Below are positions 9,447 to 18,525 of a stretch of 64,000 bases of DNA, piece by piece. Source of the DNA: Aminobacter aminovorans (GTDB lineage Bacteria > Pseudomonadota > Alphaproteobacteria > Rhizobiales > Rhizobiaceae); contig NZ_UFSM01000001.1 of the NCBI RefSeq assembly GCF_900445235.1, forward strand, positions 4,231,501-4,295,500, in the 5' to 3' direction. A program made the position numbers and the translations under genes. The notes beneath the pieces are model-generated. The model searched no databases and was not told the DNA's origin. It saw only the letters and a list, made by a program, of their open reading frames with translations. Every line of letters starts with the position of its first letter. Within the stretch, counting starts at the first letter, position 1.

Positions 9447-10883
9447 TCACCGCTTCACTTCCCACGTCGTCACGCGTTCACCTGTGACAGGGTCCTTGCC
9501 GTCCTTCAGCTGAACGCCCTGGGCCAGAAGCTCGTCGCGGATGCGATCGGCCTCGGCCCAGTTCTTGGCGTTGATCAGCTCAAGCCGGCGCGCGATTGTT
9601 GCGGCGACCGCCACCTCGTCGACCTCTGCCGCCTCGAGCCCGAAGCCGAGGAACAGCAGCGCTGCCTTGAGTTCGGCCGCGGCCTCGACGTTGCTGCCGG
9701 CTTCGGCGGCGAGCTGCGACAGGCCCTGGAAGACGCTCGACGTGGCGAGGTCGTCGCTGAGTGCCGCAATCAGTGCCGCCGGCACCTCGGCTTCGGCCTC
9801 GCCGGCGCTGTCGGCCGCACGCTTCCATTTGCGCAATGTGTTCTCGGCTTCCTCCAGCTTGCGCAGCGAAAAGTCGATCGGCTCGCGATAATGCGTCATC
9901 AGCATGGCCAGCCGCAGCACCTCGCCCGGCCATTTGCGGCCGCCGAAATTCTCCGTCGCGAGCAGTTCGTGGATCGAATAGAAATTGCCCAGGCTCTTGG
10001 ACATCTTCTGGCCCTCGACCTGCAGGAAGCCGTTGTGCATCCAGTAGTTGGCCATCACATCGGTGCCATGGGCGCATCGCGACTGGGCGATCTCGTTCTC
10101 GTGGTGCGGGAAGATCAGGTCGAGCCCGCCGCCATGGATGTCGAAGACCTCGCCGAGATAGGCGGCCGACATCGCCGAGCACTCGATGTGCCAGCCCGGC
10201 CTGCCGCGGCCCCAGGGGCTGTCCCAGCCCGGCTCCTCCGGCGACGAAGACTTCCACAGGACGAAGTCGCCGGGGTTCTTCTTGTGCGCCTCGACCTCGA
10301 CGCGGGCGCCGGCCTGCTGCTCGTCGAGATTGCGCTTCGAGAGCTGGCCATAGTCTTCCATCGAGCCGGTGTCGAACAGCACTTCGCCTTGCGCTTCATA
10401 GGCATGGCCGCGTTGGATCAGGCGTTGAATCAAGGAAACCATGTCGGTCTTGCCGTCCGGCCGCGCGAGCACGAACTCGGTTGCCCTGGGCTCGACGGTC
10501 GGCTCGAGGCAGCCCAGCGCCTTGACGTCGGCATGGAACTGGTTGGCGGTCTTTTCCGTCACCCGCCGGATCGCCTCGTTGAGCGGCAGGGCGGGGAAAT
10601 CGCGCAAGGCGCGGGCGTTGATCTTGTCGTCGACGTCGGTGATGTTGCGCACATAGGTGACGGCATTCTCGCCATAGACATGGCGCAACAGGCGGAACAG
10701 CACGTCGAAGACGATCACCGGGCGCGCATTGCCGATATGGGCGAAGTCGTAGACCGTCGGGCCGCAGACATACATCCGCACGTTTTGCGGATCGATCGGC
10801 ACGAAGTCCTCCTTCGTGCGTGTCAGCGTGTTGGTAAGGCGAAGGCCCCGAAACGCACCGGACTTCAGCTTTGAATCAGACAT
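9447..10883 (-). CDS. cysS: cysteinyl-tRNA synthetase
   Basis: A 478-residue class I synthetase. Cys40 and HIGN (residues 49-52) occur in [19 protein letters not shown], the zinc and HIGH-type motifs. KMSKSLG lies near residue 280. It charges tRNA-Cys with cysteine in the cytoplasm. The start at 10883 is set by a GGGGAG ribosome-binding site five bases upstream; a longer reading to 10940 has no such site. Confidence 0.95.
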   Translation of the reverse strand: MSDSKLKSGAFRGLRLTNTLTRTKEDFVPIDPQNVRMYVCGPTVYDFAHIGNARPVIVFDVLFRLLRHVYGENAVTYVRNITDVDDKINARALRDFPALPLNEAIRRVTEKTANQFHADVKALGCLEPTVEPRATEFVLARPDGKTDMVSLIQRLIQRGHAYEAQGEVLFDTGSMEDYGQLSKRNLDEQQAGARVEVEAHKKNPGDFVLWKSSSPEEPGWDSPWGRGRPGWHIECSAMSAAYLGEVFDIHGGGLDLIFPHHENEIAQSRCAHGTDVMANYWMHNGFLQVEGQKMSKSLGNFYSIHELLATENFGGRKWPGEVLRLAMLMTHYREPIDFSLRKLEEAENTLRKWKRAADSAGEAEAEVPAALIAALSDDLATSSVFQGLSQLAAEAGSNVEAAAELKAALLFLGFGLEAAEVDEVAVAATIARRLELINAKNWAEADRIRDELLAQGVQLKDGKDPVTGERVTTWEVKR

Positions 10884-11332
10884 GGAACTCCCCGTATGCA
10901 TGACCCCGAAAATCTCCGATCTTCGCAAAGGATCTTGCACCCTTCTTCAGTTTCACGGCGTCCTTTGCCCGTCCGAACGGACGTACGGCGCCGTGGCCTG
11001 CTGGCCCGGGCGTTCAACCTGTCTCGTGTGAAGATGAGGCGAAAACGTCCTGACCAGCGCGAACGCTAGCCAATAATGCAAATGCCGGAAATGGCGAAAG
11101 ACGTTTTCATCAGGGGCTTTATCGCCTCACCGAGCTGTTGCCGTCAAGACGCATCGACATGAAACTTTACCGCCCGGACCGGAACGGAAGCAGTACTGAA
11201 ACACTTTGTTAAACATCCCGGCACCGTAATGAAACATCGCCCGGATAAAAGGCGCCGCACTGCCACGAATTCGACCGAATCCGTAAGCAAATGCAGCCGC
11301 TCTCAACAGAGCTGACTTTAGGGAAGAGACCG
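10884..11332. other. 449-bp gap between cysS and a small divergent gene
   Basis: Apart from the nested hairpin at 10954-10995 and the likely promoters of the two divergent genes, no open frame of convincing composition, RNA gene or repeat from the families above is visible. Confidence 0.5.
10954..10995. promoter_or_regulatory. nested hairpin upstream of cysS
   Basis: CACGGCG (10954-10960) pairs with CGCCGTG (10989-10995) around an inner perfect dyad CGTCCGAACGGACG (10970-10983). On the cysS strand it sits 70-112 bases before the ATG, so it could be in the mRNA leader. No known riboswitch fold was recognised. Confidence 0.35.
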
Positions 11333-11488
11333 ATGAAACGAAAACAATCCGACCAGGACCGAGCGCGTAGCCAGTACGCCGAACTGACCAAGCACTACCG
11401 GGCCATCGGCCCCGCCGCAATTCTTGCCGCGCTGATCTGCGCGCCGAAGAAAGACAAGGCAGCCCCCAAGCTAAACAAGGCTGCTTAA
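11333..11488 (+). CDS. small basic protein, 51 residues, unknown
   Basis: MKRKQSDQDRARSQYAEL... then a short hydrophobic stretch AAILAALIC and a Lys/Ala-rich tail. The ATG at 11333 follows GGGAAGAG at a good distance. The last 18 bases overlap the 3' end of the convergent LysE-family gene. It resembles short conserved rhizobial proteins of unknown role; no function is claimed. Confidence 0.6.
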   Translation: MKRKQSDQDRARSQYAELTKHYRAIGPAAILAALICAPKKDKAAPKLNKAA

Positions 11489-12091
11489 CAGGCTGAGGCC
11501 GATCGCCGCCATCACCAGGCCGATCAGCACATCGAGCACGCGCCATGCGGCAGGCCGGGCAAAGACCGGCTCCAGCAGCCGGGCGCCATAGCCGAGCCCG
11601 AAAAACCAGACGAACGAAGCCGAAGCTGCGCCGATGCCATAGGCCAGGCGAGCCTGTCCTTCATGGGCTGCCGAAAGGCTGCCCAGCAGCACCACCGTGT
11701 CGAGATAGACATGCGGGTTGAGGAAGGTGAAGGCAAGACAGGCGGCGACCGCCGGCCAGAGCCTGGCCTCGCCGCTCTTTGCCGCTTGCAGGACCTCCGG
11801 TTTCATCGCGCGCCGGAAGGCAATGACGGCGTAGGCAAACAGGAACAGCGCGCCGCCGACCGTCACCACTGTTATCAGCCGCGGCGACTGCGAAATCAGC
11901 GTGCCGAGCCCGGCGACGCCGAGGCCGATCAAAAGCGCATCCGAGGCCGCACAGATCAGGCTCAGGATGAAGACGTGCTGGCGAAGCAGGCCCTGGCGCA
12001 GGATGAAGGCGTTCTGCGCGCCGATCGCGATGATCAGCGAGGCACCAAGCAGGAATCCGGAGATGGCGGCGGAGAGAATGGGCGTGGACAC
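11471..12091 (-). CDS. LysE/ArgO-family amino-acid exporter
   Basis: A 206-residue membrane protein with about six helices. The N-terminal ASLIIAIGAQNAFILRQGLL and the middle FTFLNPHVYLDTVVLLGS are the classic LysE/ArgO signatures (GxQNxF and NPxxxxD). LysE exports lysine and arginine; ArgO exports arginine. The exact substrate is not decided by sequence. No dedicated LysG/ArgP-type regulator is adjacent. The 3' end overlaps the small gene on the other strand. Confidence 0.88.
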   Translation of the reverse strand: MSTPILSAAISGFLLGASLIIAIGAQNAFILRQGLLRQHVFILSLICAASDALLIGLGVAGLGTLISQSPRLITVVTVGGALFLFAYAVIAFRRAMKPEVLQAAKSGEARLWPAVAACLAFTFLNPHVYLDTVVLLGSLSAAHEGQARLAYGIGAASASFVWFFGLGYGARLLEPVFARPAAWRVLDVLIGLVMAAIGLSLLSSLV

Positions 12092-12112
12092 GCCGTTCTT
12101 CTAATGCACCGC

Positions 12113-12137
12113 CCCGAAAATCAAAATCGATTTCCGG
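12113..12137. terminator. hairpin between the SRAP gene and the LysE-family gene
   Basis: CCGAAAATC and GATTTCCGG are imperfect inverted copies around a short A-rich loop. It lies 60 bases downstream of the SRAP stop on neither side of a T-run, so a terminator role is possible but weak; it may equally be a small repeat. Confidence 0.25.
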
Positions 12138-12197
12138 AAGGCAGGATGCAGGGATTGATGATGCCAGAGCGCCCGGGAGCGCGTGGTTCCGCTCCAA

Positions 12198-12974
12198 TCA
12201 GAACAGCGTCATCTGGCCGTCGTCGGGCCTGCTCTTCTCGACCTTCGGCTTTGCTGCCCGCTCAGGTGCTGCCTCAGGCAGCGGCTCGACGCGCGCCTGG
12301 ATCTCCGGCCCTGTATTGGCGACCTTGTTGACCAGCTCCGACACCGGGATCTGCTCGAAGAAATCGGGCTGTGCCGGTCGCATCAGATGGGCTACATCGC
12401 GCGGCTCCTGGGTGCGGCAGTCGAGCCAGCGGGCAAAATCCTCCGGCTGGATCACCACGGGCATGCGGTCGTGGATATGCAGTATGTCGGCGCTGGCATT
12501 GGTGGTCAGGATCGCCGCGGTGTCGATTTCCGAACCGCCCGGCTCGCTCCACGTCTCCATCAGCCCGGCCAGCGCCACCAGCCCGCCCTTACGCGGCCTC
12601 AGCCAGTAAGGCTGGCGCCGATTGCCCGGCAGCTTCTTCCACTCGTAGAAACCCGAAACCGGGATCAGCGCCCGGCGGTGACGCATCGCCGTCTTGAACG
12701 AGGCCTTTTCGTTCGCCGATTCGGAACGTGCGTTGATCAACAGCGGCATGTCGGCCGGGTTCTTTGCCCAGGCCGGGATCAGCCCCCAGCGCGCCAGAAG
12801 CGCCATGCGCTCGGAGCGATTCGAGCCTGGCGGGCGCTGCGGCCCTGCCATCACCACCAGGATCGGCTGCGTCGGCGCCACATTGTAGCGCGGCGGAAAG
12901 CTCTCTAGGTCGTCCAGCCCGAGAAAGGCGGAGGTCGCGTCGGGCGACGCCAATACGGCAATGCGTCCGCACAT
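12198..12974 (-). CDS. SRAP domain protein (YedK/HMCES), abasic-site DNA-protein crosslinker
   Basis: A 258-residue protein beginning MCGR, so Cys2 is exposed after Met removal and can form the thiazolidine link to abasic DNA. The other conserved sites are visible: NARSE near residue 115, GFYEWKK near residue 145 and IHDRMPVVI near residue 195. The family shields abasic sites in single-stranded DNA, and is often called SOS-response-associated peptidase. The start at 12974 is fixed by the requirement for Cys at position 2; the upstream open frame is not coding. It is divergent from the NUDIX gene. Confidence 0.9.
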   Translation of the reverse strand: MCGRIAVLASPDATSAFLGLDDLESFPPRYNVAPTQPILVVMAGPQRPPGSNRSERMALLARWGLIPAWAKNPADMPLLINARSESANEKASFKTAMRHRRALIPVSGFYEWKKLPGNRRQPYWLRPRKGGLVALAGLMETWSEPGGSEIDTAAILTTNASADILHIHDRMPVVIQPEDFARWLDCRTQEPRDVAHLMRPAQPDFFEQIPVSELVNKVANTGPEIQARVEPLPEAAPERAAKPKVEKSRPDDGQMTLF

Positions 12975-13089
12975 CAGCTCAGGTTCCGGTTCATCGCCTG
13001 AAAGTGGCGATGGATCGCGGCCGCTGCAACCGCTAAAGCGGATATGATCGGCTGTTCCACAATGGAACGCATCCCCCGAGGCAAAACGC

Positions 13090-13512
13090 ATGATCGACGC
13101 GACCATCATCCCTGCCGTCTCAGTCGCCGTGCTGCGCGGCCGCTCGGTCATGCTCGTCCGCCGAGGGCGGGCGCCGTCGAAGGGGCTCTATGCCTTTCCA
13201 GGTGGACGCGTCGAAGCAGGCGAAGCTTTGGAAGATGCCGCCCGCCGCGAGCTGATGGAGGAAACCGGCATAGCCGTCGGCGACCTCGTCCGCTTGCGCG
13301 AACTGCTCATCGACAGCCGCAATGACAGCGGCTCGGTCTACCTGCTCACCGTGTTCGGCGCCCGCCACCTCGAAGGCGAACCTGTCGCCGCCGACGATGC
13401 CGACGAGGCCGCCTATTTCGACCTCGCCGAAATCGAACGCCTGCCGCTGACCGATTCGACGCTCGAAATCGTGCTCGAACTGCTCGGCGGTGAGGTCGTG
13501 CTGCCGGCATAG
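13090..13512 (+). CDS. NUDIX hydrolase
   Basis: A 140-residue protein with a complete Nudix box: GRVEAGE followed by seven residues and REL-MEETGI (residues 38-60). The N-terminal strand is VAVLRGRSVMLVRRGR. Nudix enzymes hydrolyse nucleoside diphosphates linked to other moieties; the profile resembles the ADP-ribose/MutT-like group. The substrate is not predictable. It is divergent from the SRAP gene, and both may serve nucleotide or DNA damage control. Confidence 0.88.
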   Translation: MIDATIIPAVSVAVLRGRSVMLVRRGRAPSKGLYAFPGGRVEAGEALEDAARRELMEETGIAVGDLVRLRELLIDSRNDSGSVYLLTVFGARHLEGEPVAADDADEAAYFDLAEIERLPLTDSTLEIVLELLGGEVVLPA

Positions 13513-13672
13513 GGCAACTCCCGGGAAACCGTGCAGCGTCTTTCCCATCCGCAATAGCGCAAGACGAGAAGATCGAAGGATTTCGCCAGCAGAATGAAGC
13601 GGAGACACTCTAGCCTTGGGATAGAAGCGCCTGCGGCCTTGCCCGAGACAAATTGTTTCGCCACAAAAGCTT

Positions 13673-14050
13673 ATGATGCGCGCTTCGACCTACATCATGG
13701 CTATCACGCTTGCCGCAACGACTGCGTTCGCAGCACCGGTGCGCGCGGTCGAAGCGCCGTTCGAGCCGGGACTGATGCGCCTCGCCGAGGTGCTGGGCTC
13801 GCTGCATTTCCTGCGCAATCTGTGCGGCGAAAAGGGTAGCCAGTGGCGCGGCGAGATGGAAAAGCTGCTGCAGGCCGAGAACCCCTCGCCCGAGCGCCGC
13901 GCCCGTTTCATCGCGTCCTTCAACCGGGGCTATCGCTCCTTCGACGGCACCTACACCGCCTGCACGCCTTCGGCGACCGAAGCGATCAGCCGCTACATGA
14001 AGGAAGGCGAGGCGCTGAGCCGCGACATCGCCTCCCGCTTCGGTAATTAA
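13673..14050 (+). CDS. TIGR02301-like secreted protein
   Basis: A 125-residue protein with a signal peptide (residues 1-25, hydrophobic core YIMAITLAATTAFAAPVRA) and a mature part containing LAEVLGSLHFLRNLCGEKGSQWR and FNRGYRSFDGTYTAC. This matches a small conserved Rhizobiales family of unknown function. Two cysteines could form a periplasmic disulfide. A tandem ATG at 13676 is an equally possible start. Confidence 0.75.
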   Translation: MMRASTYIMAITLAATTAFAAPVRAVEAPFEPGLMRLAEVLGSLHFLRNLCGEKGSQWRGEMEKLLQAENPSPERRARFIASFNRGYRSFDGTYTACTPSATEAISRYMKEGEALSRDIASRFGN

Positions 14051-14183
14051 CAGGCTATTTACTTTCCCGGCATTGCTTGCCGTACACGAACGGGCGATTG
14101 TGCTAGGTGTCTTAACGGGACATTAAAGGGATAGCTCAAGTTGATCCGAATCGTCGGATCGCTGGGCAGGGTGAAAGACCGCA

Positions 14184-14441
14184 ATGGAACAAAGCGTAAG
14201 CGACATCGACGCCCTGGTTCGGGAAGAAAAGCGCCTGACCGCTGTCGAGAGCCACAATGAGGCGTGGGCCGAAGGCCTGTCCGCCGGCATCGAGCCCGAA
14301 ATCATCGCCGAAGCAGCCCTTGCCACGGCTTTTGCCGAGATCGTCGCCGCCAATGGCGAACCCGCGGCGCTGGCCATGCTCGATCGCATGCGCGCCAGGG
14401 TGGAAGCCGGCGACTTCGAGCCGGTGCGCCTGCGGCATTGA
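14184..14441 (+). CDS. conserved hypothetical protein, 85 residues
   Basis: MEQSVSDIDALVREEKRL... is acidic, alanine-rich and predicted helical, with no signal or membrane segment. The gene stands alone with normal high-GC third positions, supporting a real coding sequence. Similar short proteins occur in rhizobia, but no function is recognised. Confidence 0.6.
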   Translation: MEQSVSDIDALVREEKRLTAVESHNEAWAEGLSAGIEPEIIAEAALATAFAEIVAANGEPAALAMLDRMRARVEAGDFEPVRLRH

Positions 14442-14613
14442 GCGCTACCCCACTTCTTTGACTAGCCGACACGGTTTCGGCATCATGCTGGCACATTAGC
14501 AGCGTAACCACGCATTATCGGAACATGATTCCGGGCGGGGTCATGCGATTGAAAGCGTTGGCGCGTCGGCCCGAGAGGGGGCATGCGCTTGGAATACCGG
14601 AGCCAGGAATCTG

Positions 14614-15483
14614 ATGCGGCCAAAGACTGAAACTGCGCCCCGCGGCGCATTGCGACTTGCCGCTCTCGGCCTTGCCGCCTCGCTCGTCATGCCGCTTCAT
14701 GCCTCGACGGCGTTTGCGCTGTCCGAAATCAAGCGCGAGGAAATCCCCGCCCCTGTCATGCCGCCAAAGCCGGCCAGCGAGCAGGATGCCGTGCCGGAAA
14801 AGTCGGTGCCGATGCCCGACCCGATCCAGACGCCGGCGACCACGGCGCCTTCCGGCACCGCAAATCCGGCCGGCACCGAAAATCCCGGCGGGACCGAGAC
14901 ACCTGCAGACACCGAGGAGCCGGGCGACGATCAGCCGGCCGAGCCGGACGCCACGCCCACCGAACCGGGCGGCGCCACCGGTCCTGCTGCCCCCAATCTC
15001 GATCCGGAAGGCCCGCTTCCCGAAATCGTCTACGATCTCAGCCGCCTGCCCGAGCCGGTGGCGCGCATGCGCAGCCTGCTGGTCGAAGCCGCCAAGACCG
15101 GCGACATCGAGAAGCTGCGGCCGCTGGTCGGCCAGGGCGAAGCGATGCCGCAACTGTCGTTCGGCGACATCGAGGGCGATCCGATCGCCTTTATCAAGGG
15201 GCTGTCCGGCGACGGCGAAGGCCAGGAAATCCTCGCCATCATGGAAGAGGTGCTGAACGCCGGCTACGTCCATCTCGGCGAAGGCACCGACGAAGACCTC
15301 TATGTCTGGCCCTATTTCTTTGGCATCCCGCTCGACAAGCTCGATCCGCGCCAGAAGGTCGAACTGTTCAAGATCGTCACCGCCGGCGACTACGAAGACA
15401 TGAAGCAATATGGCGCCTACGTCTTCTATCGCCTGGGCATCACCCCCGAAGGCCGCTGGGCCTTCTTCGTCGCAGGGGATTGA
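14614..15483 (+). CDS. secreted protein with Pro/Glu/Thr-rich linker and conserved C-terminal domain, unknown
   Basis: A 289-residue protein. Residues 1-37 form a signal peptide (ALRLAALGLAASLVMP...AFA). Residues 40-130 are a low-complexity linker with GT-ENPGGTETP-like repeats. Residues 135-289 form a compact domain with LPEPVARMRSLLVEAAKTGD, YVWPYFFGIPLDKLDP and EDMKQYGAYVFYRLGI. This domain is seen in conserved rhizobial periplasmic proteins of unknown role. An AGGAA precedes the ATG. Confidence 0.7.
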   Translation: MRPKTETAPRGALRLAALGLAASLVMPLHASTAFALSEIKREEIPAPVMPPKPASEQDAVPEKSVPMPDPIQTPATTAPSGTANPAGTENPGGTETPADTEEPGDDQPAEPDATPTEPGGATGPAAPNLDPEGPLPEIVYDLSRLPEPVARMRSLLVEAAKTGDIEKLRPLVGQGEAMPQLSFGDIEGDPIAFIKGLSGDGEGQEILAIMEEVLNAGYVHLGEGTDEDLYVWPYFFGIPLDKLDPRQKVELFKIVTAGDYEDMKQYGAYVFYRLGITPEGRWAFFVAGD

Positions 15484-15491
15484 GGGTTTTT

Positions 15492-15593
15492 CCCCTCCCC
15501 CTTGTGGGAACGGTCGACGCGTAGCGTCGAGGGTGACAGCGCGTCATACCCCCACCCGGACCTTCGGTCCGACCTCCCCACAAGGGGGAGGTA
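15492..15593. repeat. inverted-repeat intergenic element, family 3
   Basis: CCTCCCCCTTGTGGG and CCCACAAGGGGGAGG frame two inner hairpins: CGACGCGTAGCGTCG and CGGACCTTCGGTCCG. It fills the convergent gap between the hypothetical secreted protein and the dihydroorotase and could end both transcripts. Confidence 0.6.
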
Positions 15594-15597
15594 AGAA

Positions 15598-16929
15598 CTA
15601 CCGCACCACGGCTTCCGAAAACTCTACCGCCCTGCCCTGCGACGGCGTGGTGATCTCGGCTTCCCACATGACGCGGATGCCGCGGACGATGGTGCCGACC
15701 GGCCAGCCGGTGACCTGCTTGCCGTCATAAGGCGTCCAGCCGGCCTTGGAGCCGGCCTGGGCGTTGGTGATCGTCACCTCGCGCTTCATGTCGACGACGG
15801 TGAAGTCGGCGTCGTAGCCGGCGGCGATGCGGCCCTTGCGCGCCATGCCGAAGATTCGGTTGGGGCCGTGGCTCGCAAGGTCCACGAAGCGCTCCAGCGT
15901 CAGACGGCCCGCATTGACGTGGTCGAGCATGATCGGCACCAGCGTCTGCACGCCGGTCATGCCCGAGGGCGAGGCCGGATAAGGCTTGGCCTTCTCAGTC
16001 AGCGTGTGCGGCGCATGGTCGGAGCCGAGCACGTCGACGATACCTTGCGAAATACCGTGCCAGATGCCGTCGCGGTGGCGTGCTGCGCGCACCGGCGGGT
16101 TCATCTGCAACAGCGTGCCGAGACGGGCATAGTCGTCCGAGCTCATGGTCAGATGATGCGGGGTCGCCTCGCAGGTGGCGACATCCTTGTGCTGTTCGAG
16201 GAAGGTGATTTCCTCCGCCGTCGAGATGTGCAGCACGTGGATGCGGGCGCGGGTGTCGCGCGCGATACGCACCAGCCGTTCGGTGCACTGCAGGGCGGCG
16301 ATCTCGTCGCGCCAGATCGGGTGCGAGGACGGGTCGTTGTCGACACGCAGGTTCTGGCGATCGCGCAGGCGGAACTCGTCCTCCGAGTGGAAGGCGGCGC
16401 GGCGGCGGGTGTTGCGCAGGATCGATGCGACGCCCTCGTCGTCCTCGACCAGAAGGTCGCCGGTCGACGAACCCATGAACACCTTGATGCCGGCGGCACC
16501 GGGCAGGCGCTCCAGTTCGGCGACGTCCCGGGCGTTCTCGCGCGTGCCGCCGACCCAGAAGGCGAAGTCGCAATGCATGCGTGCGGTCGCCCGGCTGACC
16601 TTGTCGGCCAGGGTCGCTTCGCTGGTCGTCAGCGGATTGGTGTTGGGCATCTCGAAGACAGCGGTGACGCCGCCCAGCACGGCCGCGCGCGAGCCACTCT
16701 CCAGGTCTTCCTTGTGCTCCAGCCCCGGCTCGCGGAAATGCACCTGGCTGTCTACGACGCCGGGCAGGATGTGCAGGCCGCGGCAATCGATGGTCTCGCC
16801 GGCCGAGGCGCTGCCGAGATCGCCGATGGCGGCGATCCTGCCATTGGTGACACCGACGTCGCGGACGCCGCTGCCGTCATGATTGACGACAGTGCCGCCC
16901 TTGAGGATGAGATCGAAGGTGGTAGCCAT
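15598..16929 (-). CDS. pyrC: dihydroorotase (class I amidohydrolase) with altered first metal ligand
   Basis: A 443-residue amidohydrolase. Visible sites are VDSQVHFREPG (residues 59-69), MPNTNP, the candidate carboxylated lysine in GIKVFMGSSTG, metal His residues in FHSEDE and HVLHIST, and the catalytic Asp in GSDHAPHT. Dihydroorotase closes carbamoyl aspartate to dihydroorotate in pyrimidine synthesis. The usual H-x-H motif reads Q-V-H here (Gln62). That may be a lineage-specific variant or a sign of a different amidohydrolase substrate. pyrB is not adjacent. Confidence 0.8.
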   Translation of the reverse strand: MATTFDLILKGGTVVNHDGSGVRDVGVTNGRIAAIGDLGSASAGETIDCRGLHILPGVVDSQVHFREPGLEHKEDLESGSRAAVLGGVTAVFEMPNTNPLTTSEATLADKVSRATARMHCDFAFWVGGTRENARDVAELERLPGAAGIKVFMGSSTGDLLVEDDEGVASILRNTRRRAAFHSEDEFRLRDRQNLRVDNDPSSHPIWRDEIAALQCTERLVRIARDTRARIHVLHISTAEEITFLEQHKDVATCEATPHHLTMSSDDYARLGTLLQMNPPVRAARHRDGIWHGISQGIVDVLGSDHAPHTLTEKAKPYPASPSGMTGVQTLVPIMLDHVNAGRLTLERFVDLASHGPNRIFGMARKGRIAAGYDADFTVVDMKREVTITNAQAGSKAGWTPYDGKQVTGWPVGTIVRGIRVMWEAEITTPSQGRAVEFSEAVVR

Positions 16930-17000
16930 GTCGCGCGTGCCCTTGTCTGGGAATTGCCTGCGGCTTACGTAATGGCTCTCCGAAATGCAAGATCAGGTCC

Positions 17001-17855
17001 ATGCCGACAGCCATCCTCGCCGACCGCGCCATCATCGATGTTTCCGGCCCAGATGCCGAGCATTTTTTGCAGAATATCCTGACGCTCGACCTGGATGCAC
17101 TTGGCCTTGATGAGGCCAAGCCCGGCGCGCTGCTCGCCCCGCAGGGCAAGATCATGTTCGATTTCCTGGTCTCGCGCAGCGGCGACAATGCGCTCAGGCT
17201 GGAATGCCGGGCCGACATAGCAGACGATTTCGTCCGCCGCCTGATGCTCTACCGGCTGCGCGCCAAGGCCGAAATTTCCAAGCAGGATCAGCCGCATATC
17301 GCTGTTACGTGGCAAGATGATTCAGCTGCTTCGCACTCTGATTCAACTGTCCGCGACAGCCGCTTCCAACAGCCTGTGTTCCGCCATTACGGCACCGCCC
17401 CCACGCCTGGCGCCTCCGAGGCCGACTGGCACGCGTTCCGCATCGACAATGGCGTCGCCGAAAGCGGCTCCGACTATGCGCTGGCTGACGCCTTCCCACA
17501 CGACGTACTGCTCGACCAGATGGGCGGCATAGGTTTCAAGAAAGGCTGCTTCATCGGCCAGGAGGTCGTGTCGCGCATGCAACATCGCGGCACCGCCCGT
17601 CGCCGCGTGCTGCTCGTCTCGGCTGCCTCAGGCCTGCCGGCGCCGGGCACCGAACTCAGGGCCGACGGCAAGGTTCTGGGCACGCTCGGCTCCGTCGACG
17701 GCTCGAACGGCCTGGCCATCGCCCGCATCGACAGGGTCAAGGCTGCGCTCGATGCCGGCAGCGCCATCATCGCCGATGACGTCACCGTGGCGCTCGCCAT
17801 TCCTGCCTGGGCCAGCTTCACCTATCCCGAAGCCACCAGTGCGGAAGACGCCTGA
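17001..17855 (+). CDS. ygfZ: YgfZ/GcvT-like folate-dependent iron-sulfur assembly protein
   Basis: A 284-residue protein with the family signature KGCFIGQEVVSRMQHRG near residue 180 (K-G-C-x-x-G-Q-E). The N-terminal folate-binding domain begins TAILADRAIIDVSGPDAEHF. YgfZ (IBA57 in eukaryotes) uses tetrahydrofolate to help assemble or repair particular 4Fe-4S enzymes. It is divergent from the dihydroorotase and is followed after three bases by the HD gene. Confidence 0.9.
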   Translation: MPTAILADRAIIDVSGPDAEHFLQNILTLDLDALGLDEAKPGALLAPQGKIMFDFLVSRSGDNALRLECRADIADDFVRRLMLYRLRAKAEISKQDQPHIAVTWQDDSAASHSDSTVRDSRFQQPVFRHYGTAPTPGASEADWHAFRIDNGVAESGSDYALADAFPHDVLLDQMGGIGFKKGCFIGQEVVSRMQHRGTARRRVLLVSAASGLPAPGTELRADGKVLGTLGSVDGSNGLAIARIDRVKAALDAGSAIIADDVTVALAIPAWASFTYPEATSAEDA

Positions 17856-17858
17856 GCC

Positions 17859-18476
17859 ATGGCCGACCGTCCCGGCGCCCCGCCCCGCGCCTGGCAGCGC
17901 ATGCTGTCGGGCCGACGCCTCGACCTGCTCGACCCCTCGCCGCTCGACGTCGAGATCTCCGACATCGCCCACGGCCTGGCGCGTGTCGCGCGCTGGAACG
18001 GCCAGACCTCGGGCGACCACGCCTTCTCGGTGGCGCAGCACTCGCTTCTTGTCGAGCAGATCTTCCGCCGGATCGTCCCTGATGCCGCACCCGAGGCGCT
18101 GCTGGCAGCGCTGCTGCATGACGGGCCGGAATATGTCATCGGCGACATGATCTCGCCGTTCAAATCGGTCGTCGGCGGCGGCTACAAAAGCTGCGAGGAG
18201 CGGCTGCAGCACGCCATCCATCTGCGCGTCGGCCTGCCGGCCGAGATCGGCCAGGGCCTGAAGAAGGACATCAAGCGCGCCGACCAGATATCGGCCTATT
18301 TCGAGGCGACATTGCTCGCCGGCTTCTCGATAACCGAGGCGACCGAGTTCTTCGGCCGCCCGCGTGGCATCACCGCCGACGGGCTCGAGCTTGCGCCACA
18401 ACCGGCAAAACGCGTGCAGGAGGCCTTCCTCAAGCGCTTTGCCGCGATCGAGAAGCTGCGCGCCGGCCGGGCGTGA
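17859..18476 (+). CDS. HD-domain hydrolase (YfbR-like)
   Basis: A 205-residue protein with the HD metal site spread over FSVAQHSLLVEQIF, LLAALLHDGPEYVIGD and KRADQISAYFEA, giving H...HD...D. YfbR-type proteins dephosphorylate deoxynucleoside monophosphates; the exact substrate is unproved. The three-base gap after ygfZ indicates one transcript. Confidence 0.8.
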   Translation: MADRPGAPPRAWQRMLSGRRLDLLDPSPLDVEISDIAHGLARVARWNGQTSGDHAFSVAQHSLLVEQIFRRIVPDAAPEALLAALLHDGPEYVIGDMISPFKSVVGGGYKSCEERLQHAIHLRVGLPAEIGQGLKKDIKRADQISAYFEATLLAGFSITEATEFFGRPRGITADGLELAPQPAKRVQEAFLKRFAAIEKLRAGRA

Positions 18477-18525
18477 TCCGAAGCATGTGATGCCGGCTTT
18501 CGGGCCACATCATCCGTCGGAATGC

